Positions 1 through 7,737 of a DNA stretch of 34,939 nucleotides are shown here, one piece after another. The DNA is from Paracoccaceae bacterium (lineage in GTDB: Bacteria; Pseudomonadota; Alphaproteobacteria; Rhodobacterales; Rhodobacteraceae). The position numbers were made by a program, and so were the translations under genes. Below the pieces are notes generated by a model, which had not been told where the DNA came from, ran no database searches, and worked only from the letters and a program-made list of their open reading frames with translations. Within the stretch, counting starts at the first letter, position 1. Every line of letters begins with the position of its first letter. The stretch covers positions 1 through 34,939 of the forward strand of contig CANGHD010000019.1 in NCBI GenBank assembly GCA_947453525.1. Reading direction: 5' to 3'.

Positions 1-462
1 GATGTGACCAACCGGGTCAACCTGACCCCGGTGGCGATCCGTGAAGGTCATGCCTTTGCCGATACGGTGTTCCGCGCGGTGCCGTCCAAGGCCGATCATG
101 CGCTGGTGCCCTCGGCTGTCTTTACCCAACCCGAGATGGGCGCGGTGGGCATGACGGAAGAGCAGGGCAAGGCGCGCGGCGGGGTTGAGGTTTATGCGAC
201 CAACTTCCGCCCGATGAAGACGATCTTTGCCGGGCGGCAGGACCGCACCCTGATGAAGCTGATCGTCGATGCGACGACGCGTAAGGTCCTCGGCTGCCAT
301 ATCGTCGGCCCGGAAGCGGGCGAGATGATCCAGCTTGCGGCGATTGCCGTAAAGATGGGGGCGACCAAGGAAGACTTCGACCGGACGGTGGCCGTGCACC
401 CCACGGCGGCAGAAGAACTTGTCACGATGCGCAAGCCCTCGCGCCGTCATCCGCCTGTTTGA
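1..462 (+). CDS. gor: Glutathione-disulfide reductase, C-terminal part (5' end outside window)
   Basis: This is the last 153 codons of a flavin disulfide reductase, open at the left edge of the window. What is visible is the end of the NAD-binding region and the dimerisation domain. The stretch VFTQPEMGAVGMTEEQ is typical of the start of that domain, and HPTAAEE near the end carries the His-Glu pair that acts as general acid/base in glutathione reductase. The family reduces oxidised glutathione with NADPH in the cytoplasm. The short C-terminal tail after HPTAAEELVTMR fits glutathione reductase better than dihydrolipoamide dehydrogenase. The CXXXXC redox motif would lie upstream and cannot be checked, so the exact family member is inferred. 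An in-frame GTG at position 4 is internal and not the true start. Confidence 0.88.
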   Translation, partial: DVTNRVNLTPVAIREGHAFADTVFRAVPSKADHALVPSAVFTQPEMGAVGMTEEQGKARGGVEVYATNFRPMKTIFAGRQDRTLMKLIVDATTRKVLGCHIVGPEAGEMIQLAAIAVKMGATKEDFDRTVAVHPTAAEELVTMRKPSRRHPPV

Positions 463-529
463 GGCGTTTTGACTTGAAATTCGGCGGGCAATGACCAGTT
501 TACCCATGAACATCAGAGAAGGATAACCG

Positions 530-1681
530 ATGGCAGGTGGGAATGGCCCCTGGGGCGGCGGAAACGGACCCGAGGACGAGAAGCGGCCGAAACCGGAACC
601 GCGTGAGGAACGGCGCGGGCCGACGACGCAGATTCCCGAACTGGATCAGGTTTTGCGCAAGGGGCAGGAACGTCTGCGCGTGATCATGGGCGGCGGCGGC
701 AAAGGTCCGGGCGGCGGGTCGCCCAATGGCGATGGCAACTGGTTCTTGTCGCGTCAGGGCCTGATTTCCGGGGCGATCGCCCTGGGATTGGCTTGGGCCT
801 ATATGTCATTTTATCAGGTCCAGCCCAACGAACGCTCGGTCGAGTTGTTTCTGGGCAAGTTCTATCAGGTCAAGGCCGACGGTCTGAATCTGGCTCCATG
901 GCCGATTGTTTCGGCCGAGATCGTCAACACCAGCCAGCAGCGCACCACCGATATCGGCACGGGGGCGGGCGGTGATCTGGACAACGGGCTGATGCTGACC
1001 GGGGACCAGAACATCGTGGATATCGAGTTTCAGGTGGTCTGGAACGTCAATGACCCGGCGAAATACCTGTTCAATCTGGCCGAACCGGAAGACACGATCC
1101 GCGCTGTGGCGGAATCCGCCGTGCGCGACATCGTGGCGCGCAGTCAATTGGCGCCGATCCTGAACAAGAACCGGGGCGAGGTGGAAAACGCCCTGACGAC
1201 GGAAGTGCAATCCACGCTCGACAGCTATGACAGCGGCATTTCCGTGGTTCGGGTGAACTTGCTGAAATCCGACGTGCCGGCGGAAGTGGCAGATGCCTTC
1301 CGCGCGGTGCAGGCCGCCCAGCAGGAACGCGACCGCTTGCAGAAAGAGGCGAATGCCTATGCCAACAAGGTGACGGCGGCGGCGCGCGGTCAAGCTTCGC
1401 AAACGGGGCAAGAGGCGCAGGCCTATGCCGCCCGCGTGGTCAATCAGGCGGAAGGGGATGCCAGCCGGTTCGTCTCGGTCTATGACCAGTATGTCAAAGC
1501 CCCGGAAGTGACGCGCAAGCGGATGTATCTGGAGACGATGGAGCAGGTTCTGGGTGGCTCGAACAAGGTGATCATGGATGGCGGGGCCAGTCAGGGCACC
1601 GTGCCCTATCTGCCGCTGAACAATCTGTTCACACCGAAAACGCCCGCCGCGCCGTCGAACTCCACTGGGGGAAGCAACTGA
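530..1681 (+). CDS. hflK: HflK, membrane protease-modulator subunit
   Basis: A 383-residue SPFH/band-7 protein. HflK and HflC form a large membrane cage around the FtsH protease and limit its access to membrane substrates. The first 70 residues are rich in Gly, Pro and charge, as usual for HflK. One transmembrane helix lies at about residues 77-96, followed by the periplasmic band-7 domain and an Ala/Gln/Glu-rich coiled coil at about 255-310. The start is the ATG after AGAAGGATAACCG. The stop overlaps the hflC start by one base (TGATG), so the two are translationally coupled. The hflK-hflC-degP order is common in alphaproteobacteria. Confidence 0.96.
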   Translation: MAGGNGPWGGGNGPEDEKRPKPEPREERRGPTTQIPELDQVLRKGQERLRVIMGGGGKGPGGGSPNGDGNWFLSRQGLISGAIALGLAWAYMSFYQVQPNERSVELFLGKFYQVKADGLNLAPWPIVSAEIVNTSQQRTTDIGTGAGGDLDNGLMLTGDQNIVDIEFQVVWNVNDPAKYLFNLAEPEDTIRAVAESAVRDIVARSQLAPILNKNRGEVENALTTEVQSTLDSYDSGISVVRVNLLKSDVPAEVADAFRAVQAAQQERDRLQKEANAYANKVTAAARGQASQTGQEAQAYAARVVNQAEGDASRFVSVYDQYVKAPEVTRKRMYLETMEQVLGGSNKVIMDGGASQGTVPYLPLNNLFTPKTPAAPSNSTGGSN

Positions 1682-2631
1682 TGAAGCTGATCTATACGCT
1701 TCCCGTTCTGGCGATTCTGCTGGCCACGGCGATGTCTTCGATCTTCGTGGTCGATGTCCGCGAAAAGGTGCTGGTCTTGCAGTTTGGTGAGGTCAAGCAA
1801 GTGGTGGACGAGCCGGGCCTGTATTTCAAAGCGCCGTTCATTCAGGATGTCTTCCGCTATGACGACCGGATTCTGGGGCTGGTGACCGATCCGCAGGAAA
1901 TCACCTTCGCTGACAGCCGGCGTCTGGTGGTGGATGCTTTCGCCCGTTGGCGCATCGTGGACTTGCAGAAGTTCCGCCGCGCCGTGGGCATGGGCGGAAT
2001 CGATGCGGCACGCGACAACCTGTCGAAGATCGTGAACCCGGAAGTGCGGGATGTTCTGGGCTCGGTGCCGTTGCAATCGGTGCTGTCGGAAGACCGCGTG
2101 GCGCTGATGAACAAGATCCGCGACAATGCCCGCGCCAAGGCGGCGACGCTTGGGGTCGACGTCATCGACGTGCGGCTGACCCGGACCGACCTGCCGCAGC
2201 AGAACCTCAATGCGACCTACAGCCGGATGCAGGCCGAACGCCAGCGCGATGCGACGGACGAGATCGCACGCGGCAACGAGGCGGCGCAGACCTTGCGGGC
2301 GGAGGCCGACCGTCAGGCGGTGGAGATCACCTCGGAGGCCAGCAAGCAGGCTGAAATCATCCGGGGTCAGGCAGACGCCAAGCGCAGCGGGATCTATGCG
2401 GCGGCCTATGGCAAGGACCCGGAGTTCTTCGCCTTCACCCGGTCTTTGACCGCCTATGCCACGGCCTTCCAGCCCGGCAACACCGCCTTCGTGCTGTCGC
2501 CGCAGGGCGAGTTCTTCCAGTACCTTGGCGCGCAAGGGGCCGTCCCGGCCTCCCCCACCAGCGGTGACAAGCCGCAGGCCACGGGGAATGGCAGCACGGT
2601 GGCGGGCGGCAGCGCGCCCGTCGCTCCGTAA
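1681..2631 (+). CDS. hflC: HflC, membrane protease-modulator subunit
   Basis: A 316-residue partner of HflK in the FtsH-regulating complex. An N-terminal membrane anchor (about residues 5-22) is followed by the band-7 domain, in which VDVREKVLVLQFGEVKQVV and EPGLYFKAPF are family-typical. A long helical segment rich in Arg, Gln, Glu and Ala (about 180-245) carries the EARGNEAAQ/EADRQAVEI kind of pattern that packs the cage. A low-complexity Ser/Gly/Pro tail ends the protein and is slightly longer than in enterobacterial HflC. The ATG shares one base with the hflK stop. Confidence 0.96.
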   Translation: MKLIYTLPVLAILLATAMSSIFVVDVREKVLVLQFGEVKQVVDEPGLYFKAPFIQDVFRYDDRILGLVTDPQEITFADSRRLVVDAFARWRIVDLQKFRRAVGMGGIDAARDNLSKIVNPEVRDVLGSVPLQSVLSEDRVALMNKIRDNARAKAATLGVDVIDVRLTRTDLPQQNLNATYSRMQAERQRDATDEIARGNEAAQTLRAEADRQAVEITSEASKQAEIIRGQADAKRSGIYAAAYGKDPEFFAFTRSLTAYATAFQPGNTAFVLSPQGEFFQYLGAQGAVPASPTSGDKPQATGNGSTVAGGSAPVAP

Positions 2632-2709
2632 GGGGTTGCGTGAGGTCGTGACGGGATTGTTACAAACCCCCTCGCGGTTCTCACGTCACTTTGAGCCTGC
2701 GCGAGTGGG

Positions 2710-2722
2710 TTTGCATTGCAAA
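2710..2722. repeat. 13-base perfect palindrome upstream of degP
   Basis: TTTGCA-T-TGCAAA lies about 80 bases before the degP start, in the 173-base gap after hflC. It could be an operator or be incidental; no matching regulator is encoded nearby. No convincing RpoH or RpoE promoter was found by eye in this gap. Confidence 0.3.
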
Positions 2723-2804
2723 ACGCGTCCCGCAGCGGATGATGCGGACATACCAACTTCGATCTCGCATTGGCGGGGTCGGGCACATCGAGAGGAGTTC
2801 GAAC

Positions 2805-4298
2805 GTGCAAGCGACTGATCCGATCATCCGTTTTCCGAGCCTGCGGGCGCATAGGCCGCGCCGCGCGCTGATGGCGCTGGGCATGGGCCTTGCACTGACG
2901 CTGAGCCCCATGGCCGGGGCCGTTCAGGCGCAGGGCGTGCCGGCCAGCTTCGCCGACCTTGTGGAAAAATTCTCTCCGGCGGTGGTGGACATCACCACCT
3001 CCTCCATCGTGGCAGCGCAGGCCGGTGGCCAGATGCAGGTGCCGCCCGGCTCGCCCTTCGAGAAGTTCTTCAAGGATTTCAACGGCCAGAACGGCCAGAA
3101 TCCTGACCAGCAAGCGCCGATGGAACGGTCCGAGGCCTTGGGCTCGGGCTACATCATTTCGGCCGATGGCTACATCGTAACCAACAATCATGTCATCGAC
3201 GGCGCCGATGATATCGAGGTGGAAACCTTCGGCCACAAAACCTTCAAGGCCAAGCTGATTGGCCGCGACCTGAAGACCGACGTGGCGCTGCTGAAGGTGG
3301 AAAGCAAGGACCCGCTGCCCTTTGTGGCCTTTGGCGACAGCGACAAGATGCGAGTCGGCGACTGGGTCGTGGCAATGGGCAACCCGCTGGGTCAGGGCTT
3401 CTCGGTGTCCGCCGGGATCGTCTCGGCCCGTGGGCGCGAGTTGAACGGCACCTATGACGACTTCCTGCAGACCGACGCCGCGATCAACAAGGGCAACTCC
3501 GGTGGCCCGCTGTTCAACGTGACCGGCGAAGTGATCGGCATGAACACCGCAATCCTGTCGCCTTCGGGCGGGTCGATCGGCATCGGCTTCTCGATGGCGT
3601 CGAACGTGGTTTCCAAAGTCGTCGACCAGCTGAAGCAGTTCGGCGAAACCCGTCGCGGCTGGCTGGGCGTGCGCATTCAGGACGTGAGCCAGGACGTCGC
3701 CGATGCGATGGGCCTGCCGGAAGCCAAGGGTGCCTTGGTCACGGACGTGCCTGATGGTCCGGGCAAGGATGCAGGCATCCTGTCGGGTGACGTGATCATC
3801 ACCTTCAACGGTAAAGAAGTGAAGGATTCCAAGGAACTGGTCCGCATTGTCGCCGACGCGCCAATTGGCGATACGGTTCCCGTCGTGGTTCTGCGCGCTG
3901 GCAAGTCGACCGACCTCAGCGTGAAGCTTGGCCGCCGTGAGGATGCCGAAGCGCAACCGGCTGCGGATAAATCCACCACCACCGCACCGGAAAAGCCTGC
4001 GACGGGCGTGGTTCTGGGTTTGACCCTGCAATCTGTGACCGACGACATGGTCGCTGATCTGGGCATGCAGGCGGGCGACAAGGGTCTGGTCGTGATGGAT
4101 GTCGACGTGGCGTCCGAGGCCTATACCAAGGGTCTGCGCAAGGGTGACGTGATCACCGACGCCGGCCAGCAAAAGGTCGCCAGCCTGCAAGACCTGCAGG
4201 ACCGGGTATCGGAAGCCAAGGATGCCGGCCGCAAATCACTGCTGCTACTGGTTCGCACCCAGGGCGATCCGCGCTTCGTGGCGCTGTCGCTGGAGTAA
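2805..4298 (+). CDS. degP: DegP/HtrA-type periplasmic serine endoprotease (Do family)
   Basis: With the GTG start at 2805 the protein has 497 residues, normal for DegP/DegQ/MucD. That GTG follows GAGAGGAG at good spacing; an in-frame start 38 codons upstream (2691) would add non-conserved sequence. A basic stretch and hydrophobic helix ending AVQAQG form a Sec signal, so it acts in the periplasm. The chymotrypsin-fold triad is visible as His129 (NNHVIDG), Asp159 (KTDVALLKV) and Ser232 (GNSGGPL). Two PDZ domains follow at about 270-360 and 400-490. A linker near residues 385-400 is rich in Ala, Lys and Thr. It degrades or refolds misfolded envelope proteins. Its place after hflKC groups envelope quality-control functions, though the 173-base gap suggests its own promoter. 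Confidence 0.95.
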   Translation: MQATDPIIRFPSLRAHRPRRALMALGMGLALTLSPMAGAVQAQGVPASFADLVEKFSPAVVDITTSSIVAAQAGGQMQVPPGSPFEKFFKDFNGQNGQNPDQQAPMERSEALGSGYIISADGYIVTNNHVIDGADDIEVETFGHKTFKAKLIGRDLKTDVALLKVESKDPLPFVAFGDSDKMRVGDWVVAMGNPLGQGFSVSAGIVSARGRELNGTYDDFLQTDAAINKGNSGGPLFNVTGEVIGMNTAILSPSGGSIGIGFSMASNVVSKVVDQLKQFGETRRGWLGVRIQDVSQDVADAMGLPEAKGALVTDVPDGPGKDAGILSGDVIITFNGKEVKDSKELVRIVADAPIGDTVPVVVLRAGKSTDLSVKLGRREDAEAQPAADKSTTTAPEKPATGVVLGLTLQSVTDDMVADLGMQAGDKGLVVMDVDVASEAYTKGLRKGDVITDAGQQKVASLQDLQDRVSEAKDAGRKSLLLLVRTQGDPRFVALSLE

Positions 4299-4330
4299 CG
4301 GGGGCTGGAATAAGCGGTCTGATATGAAAG

Positions 4331-4360
4331 GAAGGCGGCGGGGTCAAACCCGCCGCCTTC
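4331..4360. terminator. Bidirectional hairpin between degP and the HD gene
   Basis: A perfect 12-bp stem (GAAGGCGGCGGG with its complement, 6-base loop) fills the gap between two converging genes. There is no T-run, which is usual for hairpins in this GC-rich group. It probably serves both genes. Confidence 0.75.
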
Positions 4361-4361
4361 G

Positions 4362-4979
4362 TTATGTGATCTCGTCCAGAAGCCTGTCGCGGAAGGCCCG
4401 CATCCAGGCCACCCGCTCCTCGGCCAGCCTGCGGCCCATCTGGGTCTGCATGAGCCCAGGCAGGGTGAACAGTTTGGTTTCCAGATGATCCAGCGAGAAG
4501 TGGCGGTCATCCAGCGCGCGGGCTTCCGCCATCGGGTCCTCGGCATCAAACAGCAGGGCCCCCATGCTGCCAGCCACATGGAACATCCGGGCGATACCGA
4601 TCGCGCCCAAGGCCTCCAGCCGGTCGGCGTCTTGCAGGATCCTGGCTTCCAGCGTCAGCGGCGCGATGCCTGCGGAAAAGCTGTGGGCTGCGATGGCATG
4701 GGCCACGGCCGCAAGCTTTGATGCGGGAAAGTCTGTAGTTGCCAGATACGTGCAGGCGGCCTCGGCCGAAAGGGTAGAGGCGCGGGCGCGGTCGGGCGCG
4801 GATTTGGCCAAGTTTACAACGTCATGAAAGTAGGCCGCCGCCTCCAGCACCTCCATGTCGGCGTCACCGCCGGCGATCCTTTGGCAATTGGCCCAGACCC
4901 GGCGCAGATGGCCCAGATCATGCGCCCCGTCCGTCTGCCCGCCCCATTGACCCAGCACCTCGGCTTCATAACGGCTCAC
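4362..4979 (-). CDS. HD-domain metal-dependent phosphohydrolase (YedJ-like)
   Basis: A 205-residue HD-superfamily protein. Metal-binding residues are visible as the His in HDLGHLRRVW (about residue 24), the HD pair in AAYFHDVV (52-53), and a later His in AIAAHSFSAG. The stretch ILQDADRLEALGAIGIAR supplies the last Asp. This is the layout of the YedJ/HDIG-related phosphohydrolases, whose substrate is generally unknown. The GTG start overlaps the upstream lipoprotein stop as GTGA, indicating translational coupling. The stop abuts the shared hairpin with degP. Confidence 0.88.
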   Translation of the reverse strand: MSRYEAEVLGQWGGQTDGAHDLGHLRRVWANCQRIAGGDADMEVLEAAAYFHDVVNLAKSAPDRARASTLSAEAACTYLATTDFPASKLAAVAHAIAAHSFSAGIAPLTLEARILQDADRLEALGAIGIARMFHVAGSMGALLFDAEDPMAEARALDDRHFSLDHLETKLFTLPGLMQTQMGRRLAEERVAWMRAFRDRLLDEIT

Positions 4980-5515
4980 AGCTTGGACTTGTCCACGGCC
5001 ACCAGCCCCAGCGTCTCGGCCGCCTTCAGCGACAGGACGGGTGTATCAAGGCCATGATCGGCCTGATAGCGGCGGATGGCGGTCATGGTGGCGGGGTCGA
5101 GGTCCCCGGTCAGCGGCTGAAGATAGTAGCCCCGCGCCTTCAAGGCCCGTTGCAGGGTGGCGATGGTGTCCGGGGTCAACTGATTGTAGCAGGGCGTGCG
5201 GATGTAGACCTCTTGCCGGTCATGCACCATGCGCTGCCGGGCGGTGCTGGAATAGCCGGCCGGTCGCGTCACCTTGCCGTCCTTGTCGCGCAATTCGGGC
5301 TGATCCAGCACAGTTTCGGTCACCGTCTCGATCATCGCGGGAATCGTGTCACGGCCCCAGCAGGCCGCCTGTGGCGTCGCAGGCGGGCCGCCTGCGGCAA
5401 GGTGGATCGCCTCGCCACTGAGGTCTTCGGGCGCTGGGGCGGCGACCGGGATCGGAGTGCCACAGGCCCCAAGAGACAGGGCTGCCAACAGACCGACCCA
5501 AATTCCAACCTTCAT
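4976..5515 (-). CDS. Peptidoglycan-binding-domain lipoprotein
   Basis: A 179-residue predicted lipoprotein. The N-terminus has a short hydrophobic segment ending in the lipobox LGAC, so the mature protein begins at the Cys near residue 20. The C-terminal 70 residues match a PG_binding_1 three-helix domain: TIATLQRALKARGYYLQP, LTGDLDPATMTAIRRYQ and LKAAETLGL. The middle carries two Cys, in AACWGRD and RTPCYNQ, that could form a disulfide. The start at 5515 precedes the signal peptide and has a GGAG-like site; the longer open frame upstream is rejected because it would bury the signal. It is probably anchored in the outer or inner membrane and touches the cell wall. It is coupled to the HD gene by a GTGA overlap. 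Confidence 0.85.
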   Translation of the reverse strand: MKVGIWVGLLAALSLGACGTPIPVAAPAPEDLSGEAIHLAAGGPPATPQAACWGRDTIPAMIETVTETVLDQPELRDKDGKVTRPAGYSSTARQRMVHDRQEVYIRTPCYNQLTPDTIATLQRALKARGYYLQPLTGDLDPATMTAIRRYQADHGLDTPVLSLKAAETLGLVAVDKSKL

Positions 5516-5598
5516 CCTGCCTGCTCCGCCTTTTGTTGCAGGCATCATAGGGGCAATGCGGGCTTTGGAAAAGCCTTGTGGGCCCCGTCGCCGTCTTG

Positions 5599-6000
5599 TC
5601 AGGGCTGATCGCCCGCCCGGGCAATATCGGGCCTGAAGTCCGGTGCCAGCAGCCGATCGAGCATGGGAGACATATCCTCGATCACCTCGGCCACAACATG
5701 CACCACCCCGGCATCGCGCTGTAACCGGCCTGTGACGCGCAGCAGGCGCCCGGCAATCACGGCGCGGCGGTAGCGTTCGTACATATTGGCCCATACGACG
5801 ACATTGGCGACCCCGGTCTCATCCTCCAGCGTCAGGAAGATGACGCCCTTGGCGGTGCCCGGCCGCTGGCGCACCAGAACCAGCCCCGCGACACAGACCC
5901 GCGCCCCCGAGGAGGGCTCGTTCAGCCGGGCCGCTGGCAGGGCCGCGGGCGGGCGCGGCCATGTGTTGGGCACGGGGGTGGGTATCAACCAGTCGGACAT
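5599..6000 (-). CDS. Orphan DnaE2-type C-terminal OB-fold protein, predicted SOS-regulated
   Basis: A 133-residue protein that resembles only the last domain of error-prone polymerase DnaE2. [31 protein letters not shown] and [20 protein letters not shown] are near-signature strings of the DnaE2 OB fold, which in the full protein (over 1000 residues) binds single-stranded DNA. The PHP, palm, finger and beta-binding parts are absent, and so is the usual ...VLPKSRDFH-like tail. The upstream DNA holds no further homologous sequence before the divergent ferredoxin gene. The ATG at 6000 has no ribosome-binding site, but a promoter/LexA-box arrangement places the predicted transcription start on that ATG. 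It may be a functional OB protein or a decayed dnaE2 remnant; the open frame and intact operator favour function only modestly. Confidence 0.75.
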   Translation of the reverse strand: MSDWLIPTPVPNTWPRPPAALPAARLNEPSSGARVCVAGLVLVRQRPGTAKGVIFLTLEDETGVANVVVWANMYERYRRAVIAGRLLRVTGRLQRDAGVVHVVAEVIEDMSPMLDRLLAPDFRPDIARAGDQP

Positions 6001-6002
6001 GG

Positions 6003-6017
6003 GAACGAATATGGAAC
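6003..6017 (-). promoter_or_regulatory. LexA (SOS) box
   Basis: Read on the minus strand this is GTTC-CATATTC-GTTC, an exact match to the alphaproteobacterial LexA consensus GTTC-N7-GTTC with an AT-rich spacer. It ends two bases before the ATG of the DnaE2-type OB gene and contains the predicted -10 element. About one exact match is expected by chance in 35 kb counting both strands, so its position matters more than its presence. Confidence 0.7.
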
Positions 6018-6036
6018 ATCGGCCGCCAAAAGGCAA
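6008..6036 (-). promoter_or_regulatory. Sigma-70-type promoter overlapping the LexA box
   Basis: On the minus strand, TTGCCT (6036-6031) is separated by 17 bases from CATATT (6013-6008). The -10 lies between the two LexA half-sites. Seven bases after it comes the ATG of the OB-fold gene, so the transcript is predicted to start at or next to the start codon (leaderless). Confidence 0.5.
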
Positions 6037-6132
6037 GTTGCGGCGTTAGCGTAACATCCTTGCCGCCCCGCCGAAGGGACGGGATGCGGCGGGTGGCGCA
6101 GGGGGGTGGAACCTCGCAGCGCCTTGCGCTAG

Positions 6133-6486
<354 letters not shown>

Positions 6487-6530
6487 CCGAGTTGACGAAA
6501 CCCTGCGCCGGGACGTCCCCCGGTCTTCCG

Positions 6531-6588
6531 TTTCATTCGTGCCTAAATATCCCACGGGAGGTCTGGAGGGAGTGAAACCCTCCAGATG
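6531..6588 (-). repeat. Intergenic palindromic repeat, copy A
   Basis: On the minus strand it reads as a perfect 9-bp hairpin (TCTGGAGGG / CCCTCCAGA, loop TTTCACT, 6586-6562), then CCTCCCGTGGGATATTTAG and a GAATGAAA end. It shares the order GAGG-TTTCAC-CCTCC-GTGGG with copies B and C. It lies between the converging fdxE and DUF1178 genes, about 20 bases after the DUF1178 stop, and probably acts as a terminator. Confidence 0.65.
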
Positions 6589-6605
6589 CCGCCACGCAGG
6601 CGCAA

Positions 6606-7013
6606 CTAGTTTGTCTTGCGCGATGGCATGAAGGGCAAAGGCGCCACCGGCACGCCCTCTTGCAGCAGCTTGATCGCCTCTTCGGGCTTGGCCTCGCCGT
6701 AGATCGATCGTTCCGGCACGCTGCCCTCATGCATCCTGCGCGCCTCGGCCACGAAGTTCACGCCGACATATTCCGAATTCTCTTCGACCTTGCGCCGCAG
6801 TTCCGCCATAGCCTTTTGCGCATCGTTCTGCGGGGCGCTCAACACATCCGAGGTGGCGACACGTGGTGCCATCAGGGCTTTTTCCACCGAAGTGACACCG
6901 CAGACCGGGCAAGCAACATAACCCGCCAAGACGAGGCTGTCATAGGCCCCGGCCGACTGGAACCAGCTGTCAAAGCCATGGTCGGCCGTGCATTTCAGCG
7001 TATATCGGATCAT
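6606..7013 (-). CDS. DUF1178 family protein
   Basis: A 135-residue member of DUF1178, a family common in alpha- and betaproteobacteria with no assigned function. The N-terminus MIRYTLKCTADHGFDSWF and the CPVCG at residues 35-39 are family hallmarks; Cys8 with the CPVC pair could bind zinc in a ribbon. The C-terminal helical part contains a basic and acidic segment (MAELRRKVEENSEYVGVNF) followed by EARRMHEG and YGEAKPEEAIKLLQEG, also family-typical. Its neighbour upstream on the same strand is a NUDIX gene ending 88 bases away, so the two may be co-transcribed. Confidence 0.88.
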   Translation of the reverse strand: MIRYTLKCTADHGFDSWFQSAGAYDSLVLAGYVACPVCGVTSVEKALMAPRVATSDVLSAPQNDAQKAMAELRRKVEENSEYVGVNFVAEARRMHEGSVPERSIYGEAKPEEAIKLLQEGVPVAPLPFMPSRKTN

Positions 7014-7101
7014 GTTGGGGTCTGCTGGGGTTCAGGTTAAGACATCGAGTCATAGGCCCGCAGCCAAGGAGTTTCCAGCCCGACTTCAGGTGTACCCAAG
7101 G

Positions 7102-7623
7102 TCAGGTCGCGGCCTTGGTGCGTTTTGTCCGGGCGGCGGGAGCAAGCCAGTCCGGTTCCGTTCCAAGACGGCTCAGCAATTCGCGCAGATCGGTTTCGGC
7201 GACCATGCGGGCGGCCTCGGGGGCCGAGAACCATTTGCGGCGCCGTTCCCTGCGTTCGGGAAAGCTGCGCTTCAGGCTTTCAACCCGCAACGGAAAGACC
7301 TCAACCGCGCAGGACAGAGACCCCTCGTTGGGCAGGGCCTTGGTGTAGGTGTAGGTGCCGATGGCGACAGGACTGACCTTGCCTTCGACGCCTGCCTCTT
7401 CCCAAGCCTCACGGGCCGCGGCGGCATCCGGTCCGCGGTCGGGCATCGGCCAGCCTTTCGGCAAAACCCAGCGTCCCGACTCCCGCGATGTCACCAGCAA
7501 AACCTGCGGCTGACCCTTGTGCAGCCGCCAGCACAAGGCCCCCACTTGGCCCGCCGGAACGGCAGAAGCGATTGAAGACTTTGTCGTTCCCTCAATCTGA
7601 GAGATGGGTGCTGAAATGGACAT
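7102..7623 (-). CDS. NUDIX hydrolase
   Basis: A 173-residue NUDIX protein when started at the ATG at 7623, which follows AAAGGAACAG; a longer frame to 7722 lacks a ribosome-binding site. The Nudix box is seen as G-x5-R-x7-REAWEEAGV. The first Glu of the consensus is replaced by Arg, while the REUXEEXGU metal-binding core is complete. The segment WVLPKGWPM before the box and the low-complexity basic C-terminus are typical of the alphaproteobacterial DIPP-like group, which hydrolyse diphosphoinositol or dinucleoside polyphosphates. The true substrate cannot be told. It lies 114 bases downstream of waaA on the same strand. Confidence 0.88.
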   Translation of the reverse strand: MSISAPISQIEGTTKSSIASAVPAGQVGALCWRLHKGQPQVLLVTSRESGRWVLPKGWPMPDRGPDAAAAREAWEEAGVEGKVSPVAIGTYTYTKALPNEGSLSCAVEVFPLRVESLKRSFPERRERRRKWFSAPEAARMVAETDLRELLSRLGTEPDWLAPAARTKRTKAAT

Positions 7624-7737
7624 CTGTTCCTTTGCCTGCAGTCTTGCTCGCTCGCCCGGAAGCTTTGCGTCCACTCCGGGGCTGTTATCAAAAAATCTTG
7701 ACATATTTGACCCGCAACACAAGCGCTTACCCTGCAG

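Noticed and set aside
2454-4190. A 578-codon open frame on the minus strand across hflC and degP
   Set aside because: It is antisense to two well-recognised proteins and its translation is compositionally biased with no recognisable domain. High third-position GC makes such long shadows common here.
7698-7703. TTGACA on the plus strand near 7700
   Set aside because: No suitable -10 at the right distance and no plus-strand gene follows; both neighbours are on the minus strand.
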